Assembly (NCBI GenBank): GCA_937969125.1
Contig: CALBVA010000309.1
Coordinates: 1 to 20,121, forward strand
DNA length: 20,121 nt
Direction: 5' to 3'
Source: an uncultured Verrucomicrobiales bacterium
GTDB lineage: Bacteria; Verrucomicrobiota; Verrucomicrobiia; Verrucomicrobiales; Akkermansiaceae
How positions within the stretch are numbered: position 1 is the stretch's first letter; the number at the start of each line of letters is the position of its first letter. The notes under the pieces are model-generated. The model was given only the letters and a program-made list of their open reading frames with translations. It was not told where the DNA came from and did no database searches. This document shows positions 1-6,255 of this stretch, piece after piece. Made by a program: the position numbers and the translations under genes.

Positions 1-170
1 AGAGCTTGATTGCTCTTGTCACCTCATTTTTTTTGGATTCTGAATACAGCCGCTGACCCACCAACTCCAATCGGCTGATCATCGGCAAGCCACTCAGGAA
101 ATTTATCATCCATAATGGTCTTCAGGCGTGATTGCAAATCAGTTACGGTCTGTTCAGAGAGTTGCGGCAT
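1..170 (-). pseudogene. Ser/Thr protein kinase-like gene, N-terminus only, frame broken at an A8 run
   Basis: The minus-strand ATG at 168-170 opens a reading frame of 48 codons that ends at a TGA (24-26). The last readable part, IGVGGSAAVFRIQ, looks like the glycine-rich nucleotide loop (GxGGSAxVF) of a Hanks-type protein kinase. The stop follows directly after a run of eight A (T8 on the plus strand, 27-34). If the run were seven A, the frame would continue as FRIQKNEVTRAIKL up to the window edge. That restores the AIK motif carrying the ATP-binding lysine at the right distance from the loop. So this is either a real or phase-variable frameshift, or a sequencing error. The gene is divergent from the QatC-like cassette and continues outside the window. 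Assignment to the kinase fold rests on about 20 residues, so the family is likely but the function is unknown. Confidence 0.5.
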
Positions 171-493
171 TTTTCTTAAAACTGGGTATCACCCGCCTAG
201 CTAATTGCGAGAAATGGTCTCGCTGACAGCGTTGCTAATACTACCGCCCCTGTGAACAAACGTCCATTACCGATGTGAGCGCTTGTGGAAAAGGCCCCTG
301 CTGTTCCTACTGAAGCTACTTTTGGCTGACAAAATCCATGTCTTTCATGACCATTCAACATCAGGGAAGCAGCAGGGAGGACGGTGTCTGAAAAGACCTC
401 TCCGCATGCTGACATCCTTCGCTAATCCCTCCATAAATTCTGACAATGTCAGAATTTTATTGCATCTAGCGCAGGCGATGTCAGGATGCTTCC
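171..493. other. Divergent intergenic region between kinase-like gene and QatC-like cassette
   Basis: This 323-bp stretch has no gene I can support. Short open frames exist on both strands (a 72-codon minus frame at 197-415 and a 73-codon plus frame at 283-504), but I recognise neither as a protein. It contains a 6-bp-arm inverted repeat (GCGAGA/TCTCGC, 207-223), the longer palindrome at 435-457, and a partial copy of that palindrome's half-site (ATGTCAGGAT, 478-487) just before the first gene of the cassette. It probably holds both divergent promoters, but no good -35/-10 pair is visible. Confidence 0.45.
435..457. promoter_or_regulatory. Perfect 10-bp-arm palindrome, likely operator of the cassette
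   Basis: The arms AAATTCTGAC (435-444) and GTCAGAATTT (448-457) are exact reverse complements around a 3-nt centre (AAT). The site lies 37 bp before the first start codon of the four-gene cassette. One half-site recurs with a single change as ATGTCAGGAT at 478-487. Dyad sites of this size are typical of HTH regulators, and the cassette encodes an XRE-family protein, so autoregulation is a reasonable inference. It has no following T-tract and is unlikely to be a terminator. Confidence 0.5.
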
Positions 494-1111
494 ATGCCTA
501 CTGACGGAGCTGACTATCCAAAACGGCGCAAAAACTACGGTCGAGCCTACAAAATCGCAGAATCGGGAACTCTTACGGACACGATCGACTGTGGTGTTGC
601 TGGTATAGCGCGAGATCTTAGCTCGGAGCCCATACCGAAATTATCTGAGGCTCTTTCTGCTACTGTTGACCACAGTCATGGACTCTTTCGCAACGATCCC
701 TACGCGCTCTTCAGGGAGCTAAATCGTATTGTTGGGCAATGTTCTTCAGAGAACCAAATCTTGTTGTTTCAAAGCCTTCCCAAAATTGCAGGAGAGCTGA
801 TCATTAAAGGCGCATATGTCTCTGAGGAAAACTTGCTAGACGGCCTAGCGAGAGCCTTCGTCCAGCAAAAACTAATCAATAACGACCTCGCATCGCATTT
901 TGCCGAGTCCCAGCCCGAGCGCGAGATCTCAGCTAATGAAGCCGAAGTGGAGTTTCACTCTCATGGAGGCTCCAAGGTGAAAGCTATCCTGCAATCTTGC
1001 GCTGAGAGTAAGTCGGGTAGACCCAAAAGCCATTTCAAAACTCCTGGCAAGAGCCTCCCCAAGATTGATGCTTTGTCGCCCGAATCGCTAACCTCAACTC
1101 CTCTCAATTGA
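494..1111 (+). CDS. Uncharacterised 205-aa protein, first gene of QatC-like cassette
   Basis: I do not recognise a family. The start ATG at 494 has AGGA 8 nt upstream (483-486), and a TAG at 467-469 closes the frame upstream. Residues about 60-140 look like an alpha-helical folded core (DPYALFRELNRIV, LFQSLPKIAGELI, LLDGLARAFVQQKL). The last 45 residues are rich in Ser, Pro and Lys and look disordered. There is no signal peptide, membrane segment or evident catalytic motif. Its stop overlaps the start of the QueC-like gene by one base (TGATG), so the two are probably translationally coupled and work together. By position it corresponds to the small partner of QueC-like enzymes, such as QatB next to QatC. 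It lacks the Met-Gly N-terminus that I recall for QatB-type partners, so orthology is not supported. Confidence 0.75.
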   Translation: MPTDGADYPKRRKNYGRAYKIAESGTLTDTIDCGVAGIARDLSSEPIPKLSEALSATVDHSHGLFRNDPYALFRELNRIVGQCSSENQILLFQSLPKIAGELIIKGAYVSEENLLDGLARAFVQQKLINNDLASHFAESQPEREISANEAEVEFHSHGGSKVKAILQSCAESKSGRPKSHFKTPGKSLPKIDALSPESLTSTPLN

Positions 1112-2547
1112 TGAGAACTCTTATCAAATTACCGCGAAAGAACATCACCAAGAAGGCAGCTACTTCCAGCGATGGAAATATCATGCCAAATTATGCATTC
1201 AAAGCTCTCGACGATCTCAGAGTTGTGCGGCTGGCAGATACCAAGTCTGGAATCAAAGCACACACTCAGTTTCTTCGTTGTGATTTAGAGGTATTTTGCT
1301 CTGTCGCCAGAAGACCTTTAACTCCTCTCGAAGAGGATTGGTTAAGAGTCATTTTGTTTCTCTACGGGGCAGACAGGCTCGCTCCGCGGAAACCCTATCG
1401 AGCAGACAACTATCGTTTTTGGAAACGTTCAATCAGGATTTCTATTCCGGTAACTTCGCCTACTATATGGCAACAGCACCGCGATGAATTAACCAAGGCC
1501 CTTGAGCTTCTTACTGGAGACTGTTGGCACCTCGATTTCAGACAGGGAGAGATTAGACGTGATCAAGCGCTATTTTTCACCCCAAAGAACGAAAATCTTG
1601 GAACCCCACTCTTGTTCAGCGGTGGTCTTGATTCGCTAGCAGGAGCAATAGATCTGTTGAACTCAAGCGAGGAAGACCTGCATCTTATTTCTGGGTCTAC
1701 TCATAATCAACTACTCAATGCCCAGAGACATTTGGTGGGTGATTTGAATCGATCCTTCAATGGTCGAGTCAACCACACCGCGTGTGAATTTGGTTTTGCG
1801 GGTGAGCAAGATCGGACTAGGCAAGGAAAGGAGTCGACTCAGCGCTGTCGCGGGATGTTTCATGTCGGAATGGGTCTTTTCGTATCGCACCTTTCGAAAA
1901 AACAAAGCTTGGTCATTTGTGAGAACGGAATCGGAGCCTTTAATTTGTCTGCCTCACCTCTGCAACGCCCAGGACAATGCAGCCACTCAGTTCATCCAGT
2001 TTTCTTGAAACGCATCTCGGCTGTTTTTAGTAAAATTCTGAGTGTCGATATGGTGATCAAACAACCAGCACTCTTCGAGACTAAGGGGCAGCTGTGCAAG
2101 CGAGTGTTTGCCTCTTCGGAGTCCCAACAGTTAATCGATCATTCATTCTCGTGTGAAATGTTCCCGAACTATCGCAGCAAGAAAAACCAATGTGGACGCT
2201 GCTCATCATGCCTTGTTCGAAGAGCCTCACTTTATGCCGTCGCTTTTCCTGACGCAGGAGAAATCTATCAACACGATTTTGTGAATCAAGGCCTCCCATC
2301 TAAGGGAGCGCTTCGCTCAGGCCACGAGATGTTGTCCGATTATTGCCAACGGGTCCAAAGTAGTCTCGCTCTCTCCCAAGCAGGGGCCCATTTACCTTGG
2401 GAGTATCCTGAAATTGCCTCAATCCAAGAAGAGCTGGCAGATCATTTACAGTTGCCCAATGACAGAGTTCTCAAGCGCCTCTCCGAGCTCAATCACTCCT
2501 TTGTTCTTGAGTGGACTGCATTTGTCAACCATCTCACCGCCGCCTAG
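1111..2547 (+). CDS. QueC/QatC/Cap9-like PP-loop ATPase (7-cyano-7-deazaguanine synthase-like)
   Basis: A 478-aa protein. The ATP-pyrophosphatase loop FSGGLDSLAGA is at residues 169-179 (SGGLDS 170-175). A family segment ENGIGAFN begins at 271, and a zinc knuckle with four cysteines (C348, C361, C364, C367; C-x12-C-x2-C-x2-C) resembles the zinc site of QueC. Housekeeping QueC is only about 220-240 aa. The roughly 165-residue N-terminal and 110-residue C-terminal additions, and the ENG...L segment, fit the defence-associated QatC/Cap9 branch better. QueC makes preQ0 from carboxy-deazaguanine with ATP and ammonia. QatC and Cap9 belong to anti-phage systems and are reported to attach a deazaguanine to partner proteins. 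No other queuosine genes are nearby, which argues against a tRNA-modification role. I chose ATG at 1111, overlapping the upstream stop, over TTG at 1108. Confidence 0.85.
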   Translation: MRTLIKLPRKNITKKAATSSDGNIMPNYAFKALDDLRVVRLADTKSGIKAHTQFLRCDLEVFCSVARRPLTPLEEDWLRVILFLYGADRLAPRKPYRADNYRFWKRSIRISIPVTSPTIWQQHRDELTKALELLTGDCWHLDFRQGEIRRDQALFFTPKNENLGTPLLFSGGLDSLAGAIDLLNSSEEDLHLISGSTHNQLLNAQRHLVGDLNRSFNGRVNHTACEFGFAGEQDRTRQGKESTQRCRGMFHVGMGLFVSHLSKKQSLVICENGIGAFNLSASPLQRPGQCSHSVHPVFLKRISAVFSKILSVDMVIKQPALFETKGQLCKRVFASSESQQLIDHSFSCEMFPNYRSKKNQCGRCSSCLVRRASLYAVAFPDAGEIYQHDFVNQGLPSKGALRSGHEMLSDYCQRVQSSLALSQAGAHLPWEYPEIASIQEELADHLQLPNDRVLKRLSELNHSFVLEWTAFVNHLTAA

Positions 2548-2549
2548 TT

Positions 2550-3776
2550 ATGCCTTCTACCTTAGACAGAATCGATCCTATCGCACTTGGACAACAGCTT
2601 CGTAGCGCACGCCTGATTGCTGGCCTAACTCAAGCTCAAGCAGCTGAGAAAATGGGGATGAGCCGCACCACTTTGGTTTCGATCGAGAAAGGTAGTCGTC
2701 CGGTAACTTCCGGAGAATTGCCTCGGTTTGCCAAAATATACAACGGGCAGGTCAGCAATTGGCTCGGAGCGAAAACCTCTGCTGAGCCATTGATTCCGCA
2801 ATTCCGCTCTCTCGCTGGTGAAGACGCATTCGCCCCTGAGCTACGAAAATGTATCAGCCAACTTGAAGAACTAGCGAGAGATTATAAAGAATTAGAGGAG
2901 CTAACTGGTTCGCCTCTCATTCAAAGTTTTCCCGATCCCTATCAACACCGAATTTCAGGGGTTTCCGCAGAACTTCGCGGTGAGGAGATCGCCGCTGCGG
3001 AACGTCTTCGACTATCGCTTGGGAAGAATCCGGTGAGAGACTTAAGATCTCTTCTGGAAGAAGAAGTAGGATTGCGAATATTTTACCTGAACCTCCCTTC
3101 AGCTGTGAGCGGAATCTATGCCTACACGGATGAGCTTGGCGGATGCATAGCAATCAATAGACTGCATCCTAACACAAGATCCTCATGGTCATTGGCACAC
3201 GAATATGGACATTTCATGAGCACTCGATCTGCTGCAGATGTTGCGTATTCTCAAGGCAGAAAGTGGGGTAAAGTCTATGACGAAAAATTTGCAGATTCGT
3301 TCGCCAAAAATTTCTTAATGCCAAGAGATGGAATCAACAGCTCTCTTTCATCCCTGATAGCAGCTGAGGGCGGTAATATCACGATTGCTCATGTTCTCTC
3401 TCTCAGCCACAAATTTAACATTTCTGCTCAGGCTATGTTTAAACGGCTCGAAGAACTCCGACGGCTGCCTAATGGCACCTGGGATAAACTAGTTGATCAA
3501 AACTTCAAACCAGAGACTGCAAAAGCAACCTTGGGAATAGCGAATAAGAGCCAGAGAGAGCCAATGCTTCCCTTCCGCTATCGTCTTCTTGCCCAACGGG
3601 CTTACGACATATCCGAAAGTGAGCTGACCGAATCGAATCTCGCTCACTATTTACGAACCGATCTTGCAAGCACTCGTGATGAACTCGATCAAATTAGAGC
3701 ACTTATTGACAGGGCTGATGATGACGGATTTCTGCCTATCTCAGTCAATGTTACTGATCTCCTGCAAAAGGCCTAA
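2550..3776 (+). CDS. XRE-family HTH plus M78 (ImmA/IrrE-type) zinc metalloprotease
   Basis: A 408-aa protein starting at ATG 2550, two bases after the stop of the QatC-like gene. An earlier in-frame ATG at 2511 lies inside that gene and is less likely. Residues about 13-70 form an XRE helix-turn-helix (QQLRSARLIAGLTQAQAAEKMG, then SRTTLVSIEKGSRPV). Residues about 150-270 hold the M78 peptidase domain: HEYGH at 217-221 supplies two zinc ligands and the catalytic Glu, and E245 in the ExxADxFA motif is the likely third ligand, followed by NFLMP. This is the COG2856 architecture: a DNA-binding repressor fused to, or cleaved by, an ImmA-like protease that relieves repression on a damage or phage signal. 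It probably binds the upstream palindrome. It is also the usual antitoxin-side partner of PIN toxins, and a PIN gene follows 15 bp downstream. Confidence 0.9.
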   Translation: MPSTLDRIDPIALGQQLRSARLIAGLTQAQAAEKMGMSRTTLVSIEKGSRPVTSGELPRFAKIYNGQVSNWLGAKTSAEPLIPQFRSLAGEDAFAPELRKCISQLEELARDYKELEELTGSPLIQSFPDPYQHRISGVSAELRGEEIAAAERLRLSLGKNPVRDLRSLLEEEVGLRIFYLNLPSAVSGIYAYTDELGGCIAINRLHPNTRSSWSLAHEYGHFMSTRSAADVAYSQGRKWGKVYDEKFADSFAKNFLMPRDGINSSLSSLIAAEGGNITIAHVLSLSHKFNISAQAMFKRLEELRRLPNGTWDKLVDQNFKPETAKATLGIANKSQREPMLPFRYRLLAQRAYDISESELTESNLAHYLRTDLASTRDELDQIRALIDRADDDGFLPISVNVTDLLQKA

Positions 3777-3791
3777 ACATTAGCTATTCCG

Positions 3792-4337
3792 ATGCAGATC
3801 GTCATCACGGACACCTCTGTTATTTTAAATTTGTTCGCTACTGGAGTAATTGAAGAAATTCTGGAGCAGCTAGAACACGATTTCATGCTGTGCCCAGCCG
3901 TTCGGGGAGAGGCACTTTTCATCCGAAATGCGCACTCTAACGAGAGGGAGAAAATTGAGCTACAACCTCTGATAGACGACGCCCTTATGCTAGAGGCAGA
4001 CTTAGACAGCCAAATAGAGGAAGAACTTTTCATCACTTACTCCATAGAGATGGGCCCCGGCTCCGACGGAGAAGCAATGTGCTTCACCCTCGCTCAAACT
4101 CGTGGCTTCGTCGCTGCTGTTGATGATAAGAGAGCTCGTCGTCGCGCCCTTAAAGTTGATGGTGCTCAAAGCGTCGAGCTGGTGGATTCGGTGGAGCTTC
4201 TTAGGCAGTGGCAACTAATCGCGTCAGTCGATGAAGAGCGTATGAAAGGGATCATCCGTCTGATAGAGGTTCGTGCCCGATTCAAGCCTCCAAAATCTCA
4301 TAGTCTCTCAGGTTGGTGGGACAACCCTGCGATGTGA
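3792..4337 (+). CDS. PIN-like nuclease domain protein, probable toxin partner of the XRE-M78 gene
   Basis: A 181-aa protein. It shows the order of acidic residues expected of a PIN-fold RNase: D7 in VITDTSVILN, E40 in CPAVRGEA, E94 in GSDGEAMCF, and D111/D112 in AAVDDKRARR. These would bind the catalytic Mg ions. PIN proteins of VapC type cut RNA, and Xre-COG2856 plus PIN pairs have been described as toxin-antitoxin-like modules. The size is at the upper end for a PIN toxin. The tail after about residue 145 (Lys, Arg and Pro rich, ending in GWWDNPAM) is not part of the core fold. It is the last gene of the cassette, and no clear terminator follows directly. Activity and target are not shown by the sequence. 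Confidence 0.75.
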   Translation: MQIVITDTSVILNLFATGVIEEILEQLEHDFMLCPAVRGEALFIRNAHSNEREKIELQPLIDDALMLEADLDSQIEEELFITYSIEMGPGSDGEAMCFTLAQTRGFVAAVDDKRARRRALKVDGAQSVELVDSVELLRQWQLIASVDEERMKGIIRLIEVRARFKPPKSHSLSGWWDNPAM

Positions 4338-4858
4338 TATCCACTGATTTTCGTTATTGGTTTTGCTCTATAACTGGGATGTAAACTGAATCCCGTCGAC
4401 AATTCTAGAAAGACTTGGGTGCCTCAACGGGGCGTAAACGGAAAAACTCTGCAAAGGAAAAGCGCCAACAATTTCTCGCGGTTCGCATGTAGGGGAGAAC
4501 TAGCTGTGATGGATCATATCATCCTTCGAAGTATCTGCCCACTCGACAATGCTTTGTTCAAACTCGAATTCTTCTCTGAAACTCTGAATCAGAAAAAAGG
4601 AAACAAAATTGCCGAAGGACAAGAGGATCTCACAAGGACGTAGCATCATAGTGTGGGGCTGCTCAACAGATCTGAACTTCAGACAGCCGGAAAAGCACCC
4701 CACAAGGGGGAGGAAGTGGGGCCTTTTGTGGGGCTTTTCACCTCTGTTTCAGAATGTTTTTTGGTGTTTCATACCCAAATTACCACAAGGTAAACCCGCT
4801 TGAAATCCGTCTAATCCGAGAAACATCAATCCCCCGCAACTCCTTATCTTTCAATGAG
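4338..4858. other. Gene-poor stretch after the cassette, with inverted repeats
   Basis: No gene can be supported in these 521 bp. The best coding-like string is on the minus strand, where codons read SFREEFEFEQSIVEWADTSK near 4520-4580 before a stop. It has no convincing start and may be a decayed gene end. Two structured elements lie close together: a bulged hairpin at 4657-4688 (GGCTG/CAGCC enclosing TCTGA-ACT-TCAGA) and the inverted repeat at 4690-4739. The motif GTGGGGC occurs three times (4653-4659, 4716-4722, 4728-4734). Open frames overlapping the tRNA on the opposite strand are artefacts. Confidence 0.5.
4690..4739. repeat. Imperfect inverted repeat, terminator-like
   Basis: The left arm GAAAAGC-A-CCCCACAA (4690-4705) pairs with TTGTGGGG-CTTTTC (4726-4739), with a small bulge. 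The GC-rich stem flanked by A-run and T-run makes it a possible bidirectional rho-independent terminator for the plus-strand cassette. It lies about 350 bp past the PIN stop codon, so it may instead be a remnant of an inserted element. Confidence 0.4.
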
Positions 4859-4894
4859 AAAAGCCCGCTTGGCATGTCTCCAAACGGGCTTTTT
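4859..4894 (-). terminator. Rho-independent terminator of tRNA-fMet
   Basis: The sequence AAAAGCCCG-C-TTGG (4859-4872) pairs with CCAA-A-CGGGCTTTT (4880-4893) around a 7-nt loop, with one internal mismatch. T-runs lie on both sides, so it can work in both directions. It begins four bases after the encoded CCA of the tRNA gene on the minus strand, exactly where a terminator for that gene is expected. Confidence 0.85.
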
Positions 4895-4898
4895 AAAT

Positions 4899-4975
<77 letters not shown>

Positions 4976-5036
4976 ATTTGTTAACCATCCCTTTCCGGGG
5001 ACGGCGGAAGCTATGACGGTTTTTGCGGCGGGACAA

Positions 5037-5067
5037 GGATTAATTGGCCCTAATTTCGGATTAATTG
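5037..5067. repeat. Two GGATTAATTG direct repeats spaced 21 bp
   Basis: GGATTAATTG occurs at 5037-5046 and again at 5058-5067, start to start exactly 21 bp, or about two helical turns. Each contains the palindromic core ATTAAT. They sit upstream of the tRNA-fMet gene and downstream of the DAHP synthase gene, both on the minus strand. They could be an upstream activator or AT-rich UP-like element for the tRNA promoter, which is inference only. Confidence 0.5.
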
Positions 5068-5111
5068 AGGTTCCTCAGAGGGAGGGCCGGGTGATGTGCA
5101 TGCACGTTACT

Positions 5112-6176
5112 TTAACGGGTTCTGCGGGCTTGGACGGCTTTGGCGAATTCCTCCATGACTTGCTCGGTAGTCTGCCAGTTGATGCAAGCATCGGTGACGG
5201 ATTGGCCGGTGACCATGTTGTCGGAGATCTTTTGGTTTCCCTCGATCATGTTTGATTCGATCATCACTGCAGCGATGTCGTTAGCACCATTGGCCATCTG
5301 TTCGCAGAGATCGGCGGCGACCTTCGGCTGATTACGGTAGTCCTTGCTCGAGTTTCCGTGGGAGCAGTCAATCATGACCTGCTCGGGGAGTCCGAGTTCG
5401 CGGAGCTTTGCGGATACGGGCTCGATGTCTTCGCGGGAATAATTTGGCCCGCTCTTCCCGCCGCGCAGGATGAGGTGGCAGGCTTTGTTGCCAGTGGTAG
5501 TGACGATGGCGGAGACGCCCTGCTTGGTGACCGAGAGAAAGTGGTGGGGCTGGGCGGAGGCTCCGATGGCATCCAGCGCGATTTGGATCGATCCGCCGGT
5601 GCCATTCTTAAAGCCCACCGGCATGGAGAGGCCGGAGGCGAGTTCGCGGTGAACCTGGGATTCGGTTGTGCGGGCTCCGATTGCTCCCCAGGCAATGAGG
5701 TCCGCCACGTATTGAGGAGAAATTGCATCCAGAAATTCCGTGCCTGCGGGGATGCCCATCTCGGCTAGCTGCAGCAGGAGTTCACGGGCGAAGCGCAGGC
5801 CGCGATTGATATCGAAAGAGCCATCGAGATGGGGGTCATTGATCAGTCCCTTCCAGCCGACGGTGGTGCGGGGCTTCTCGAAATATACCCGCATGATGAT
5901 GTGAAGATCATCGGAGTAACGGTTAATGAGGTCCTTCAGGCGCTTGCCATACTCGATGGCAGCCGAGGGATCGTGAATGGAGCAGGGGCCGATGACGACG
6001 AGGAGGCGGTCGTCCTCGCCCTTTAAAATCGCTTCCGCTTCTTGGCGGGCTTTATCTACGACCTGCGCGGCACTCTCGGTCATCGGCAGATAATAGGAGA
6101 GCACGGCTGGTGAAATCAGGGGGTGGATGCCTGCGATGCGGAGATCATCGGTGTTGGTCGGATTGGATGTGGCCAC
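5112..6176 (-). CDS. aroF: 3-deoxy-D-arabino-heptulosonate 7-phosphate synthase, class I (AroFGH type)
   Basis: A 354-aa protein of usual family length, catalysing the first step of the shikimate pathway: PEP plus erythrose 4-phosphate gives DAHP. Motifs in order are GPCSIHDP (63-70), KPRTTVGWKG (101-110), ARTTESQ (168-174), KNGT (190-193), CSHGNSSKD (271-279) and IESNMIEG (306-313). The four metal ligands C65, H273, E307 and D329 are all present. Translation appears to begin at GTG (6174-6176), because an in-frame stop lies shortly upstream and the next Met is at residue 32. It is divergent from the LOG-family gene, with 79 bp between the starts. The sequence does not tell which aromatic amino acid inhibits it, so aroF rather than aroG or aroH is a convention. 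Confidence 0.95.
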   Translation of the reverse strand: MATSNPTNTDDLRIAGIHPLISPAVLSYYLPMTESAAQVVDKARQEAEAILKGEDDRLLVVIGPCSIHDPSAAIEYGKRLKDLINRYSDDLHIIMRVYFEKPRTTVGWKGLINDPHLDGSFDINRGLRFARELLLQLAEMGIPAGTEFLDAISPQYVADLIAWGAIGARTTESQVHRELASGLSMPVGFKNGTGGSIQIALDAIGASAQPHHFLSVTKQGVSAIVTTTGNKACHLILRGGKSGPNYSREDIEPVSAKLRELGLPEQVMIDCSHGNSSKDYRNQPKVAADLCEQMANGANDIAAVMIESNMIEGNQKISDNMVTGQSVTDACINWQTTEQVMEEFAKAVQARRTR

Positions 6177-6255
6177 GGCGGGAGTCTTGGAGGTTTCGAG
6201 GGAATTTCAAGAGTGGAGGTTTGTCAGGAGAGGGGAAAGTGGTCAGATTCCTCTG

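Noticed and set aside
207..223. GCGAGA/TCTCGC inverted repeat as a terminator
   Set aside because: 6-bp arms, no T-tract, and placed upstream of the kinase-like gene; likely chance or a minor regulatory dyad.
197..415. 72-codon minus-strand open frame in the left intergenic region
   Set aside because: It has a GGAGG-like site upstream, but the protein is not recognisable and it overlaps probable regulatory DNA; not enough to call a gene.
1111..2547. Housekeeping QueC for queuosine synthesis
   Set aside because: The protein is twice the normal QueC length, lacks queD/queE/folE neighbours, and sits with a protease-repressor and a nuclease.
4419..4703. Small plus and minus open frames between the PIN gene and the tRNA
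   Set aside because: No family, no good ribosome site, and they overlap each other and the inverted repeats. A decayed gene end on the minus strand is possible but unproven.
5140..5768. Several plus-strand open frames opposite the DAHP synthase
   Set aside because: They are mirror frames of a GC-rich gene whose four metal ligands and motifs are all intact on the minus strand.
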